Of a stretch of 5,268 bases of DNA, positions 5,040 through 5,268 are shown one piece after another. The stretch's first letter is position 1, and each line of letters opens with the position of its first letter. The DNA is from an uncultured Clostridia bacterium. GTDB taxonomy: Bacteria > Bacillota > Clostridia > Oscillospirales > CAG-272. The notes under the pieces were generated by a model that saw only the letters and a program-made list of their open reading frames with translations, was not told where the DNA came from and did no database searches. Location: NCBI GenBank assembly GCA_904502015.1, contig CAJGEA010000144.1, forward strand, positions 1 through 5,268, given 5' to 3'. The translations under genes and the position numbers were made by a program.

Positions 5040-5147
5040 TTCAAATTTGGATTTATCGGCCACCTGCGGTGGGGCTTTGGCTCGGGGATGGGTATCCCGA
5101 GCCAAGCATTTCACCCGAAGGAGAGGTGTTTCAAATTTGGATTTATC
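5040..5147 (-). repeat. Right repeat pair, inverted relative to the left pair
   Basis: TTCAAATTTGGATTTATC occurs identically at 5040-5057 and 5130-5147 (spacing 90). Its reverse complement differs from the left-flank 18-mer at only two positions. Bases 5040-5087 match the reverse complement of 299-346 over 48 nt with about five differences, including the CCGCAGGTG and CCCCGAGCCA segments. Within the pair, 5108-5114 reads ATTTCAC followed by CACC...GGTG (5112-5128), recalling the linker-plus-hairpin form of the array at 1567-1686. Confidence 0.75.
5079..5103. repeat. 8-bp hairpin inside the right repeat pair
   Basis: GGCTCGGG (5079-5086) and CCCGAGCC (5096-5103) are exact complements with a 9-nt loop. 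The corresponding left-flank block (299-328) has only one arm of this palindrome, so the hairpin is a difference between the two repeat pairs. Confidence 0.55.
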
Positions 5148-5169
5148 GAACGGTTTATAACAACCCATG

Positions 5170-5217
5170 GTAGGGGCGCACTGTGTGCGCCCGCGGGCGT
5201 TCAAAGAACGCCCCTAC
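5170..5217. repeat. Nested palindromic element GTAGGGGCG...CGCCCCTAC
   Basis: The outer arms GTAGGGGCG (5170-5178) and CGCCCCTAC (5209-5217) are exact complements. Inside are two further hairpins sharing bases with the outer stem: GCGCAC/GTGCGC (5176-5190, TGT loop) and GGGCGTT/AACGCCC (5195-5213, CAAAG loop). The single strand could therefore fold either as one long stem or as two side-by-side hairpins. From memory, elements of this form are frequent between genes in gut Firmicutes (REP- or MITE-like). No open reading frame is supported. Confidence 0.7.
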
Positions 5218-5268
5218 ACCCTTAAACCAAAGAATATCTATACCCGATAAGGAATATTGCTGTTTTAC
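5218..5268. other. AT-rich right end, no feature seen
   Basis: The last 51 bases are AT-rich and contain no reading frame, hairpin or well-spaced promoter boxes that I can defend. Together with 5027-5217 this makes an intergenic stretch of about 240 nt after the rubrerythrin terminator. Confidence 0.5.

Noticed and set aside
237..5147. Composite transposon or genomic island bounded by inverted repeats
   Set aside because: There is no transposase, integrase or target duplication, and the enclosed genes are ordinary chromosomal functions; dispersed repeats explain the pattern more simply.

Overview
The window looks like chromosomal DNA of an anaerobic, fairly GC-rich Firmicute, probably a gut Clostridia/Oscillospiraceae-type bacterium. 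The reasons are GC-rich genes between AT-rich spacers, purine-rich Shine-Dalgarno sites (AAAGGA, GGAGG), sigma-A-type promoters with extended -10 boxes, a rubrerythrin, and spacers packed with small palindromic repeats. Taxonomy is inferred from these traits only.

Layout: four complete genes are supported. (1) 481-1479 (+) is a stand-alone HTH plus S24-peptidase repressor with LexA-like self-cleavage geometry and its own strong promoter. It converges on (2) 1690-2682 (-), a sugar phosphate isomerase/epimerase-type TIM-barrel protein; a bidirectional terminator (1521-1564) and an array of mini stem-loops lie between them. Gene 2 and (3) 2941-4194 (+), alanine racemase alr, are divergent, with well-formed promoters on both strands and a 9-bp inverted repeat between them. 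(4) 4295-4966 (+) is a rubrerythrin with rubredoxin-like sites at both ends. It follows alr with no terminator between, so the two may be co-transcribed, and it ends at a clear terminator (4988-5026).

The genes do not form one pathway. They cover regulation (gene 1), sugar isomerisation with unknown substrate (gene 2), D-alanine supply for peptidoglycan (gene 3) and peroxide defence (gene 4). The four genes look like ordinary, independently regulated chromosomal loci.

The least ordinary content is non-coding. Bases 1-360 hold a chain of hairpins and palindromes and perhaps the start of a minus-strand gene running off the left edge. Bases 1567-1686 hold five mini hairpins joined by ATTTCA(C) linkers. 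An 18-nt motif occurs twice in the left flank (237-346) and twice, inverted, in the right flank (5040-5147), with 92- and 90-nt spacing; one copy at each end carries an extended 48-nt homology block. The right flank also has a nested GTAGGGGCG...CGCCCCTAC element. These are most simply read as dispersed genomic repeat families rather than a new system, but they are what most deserves a genome-wide search.
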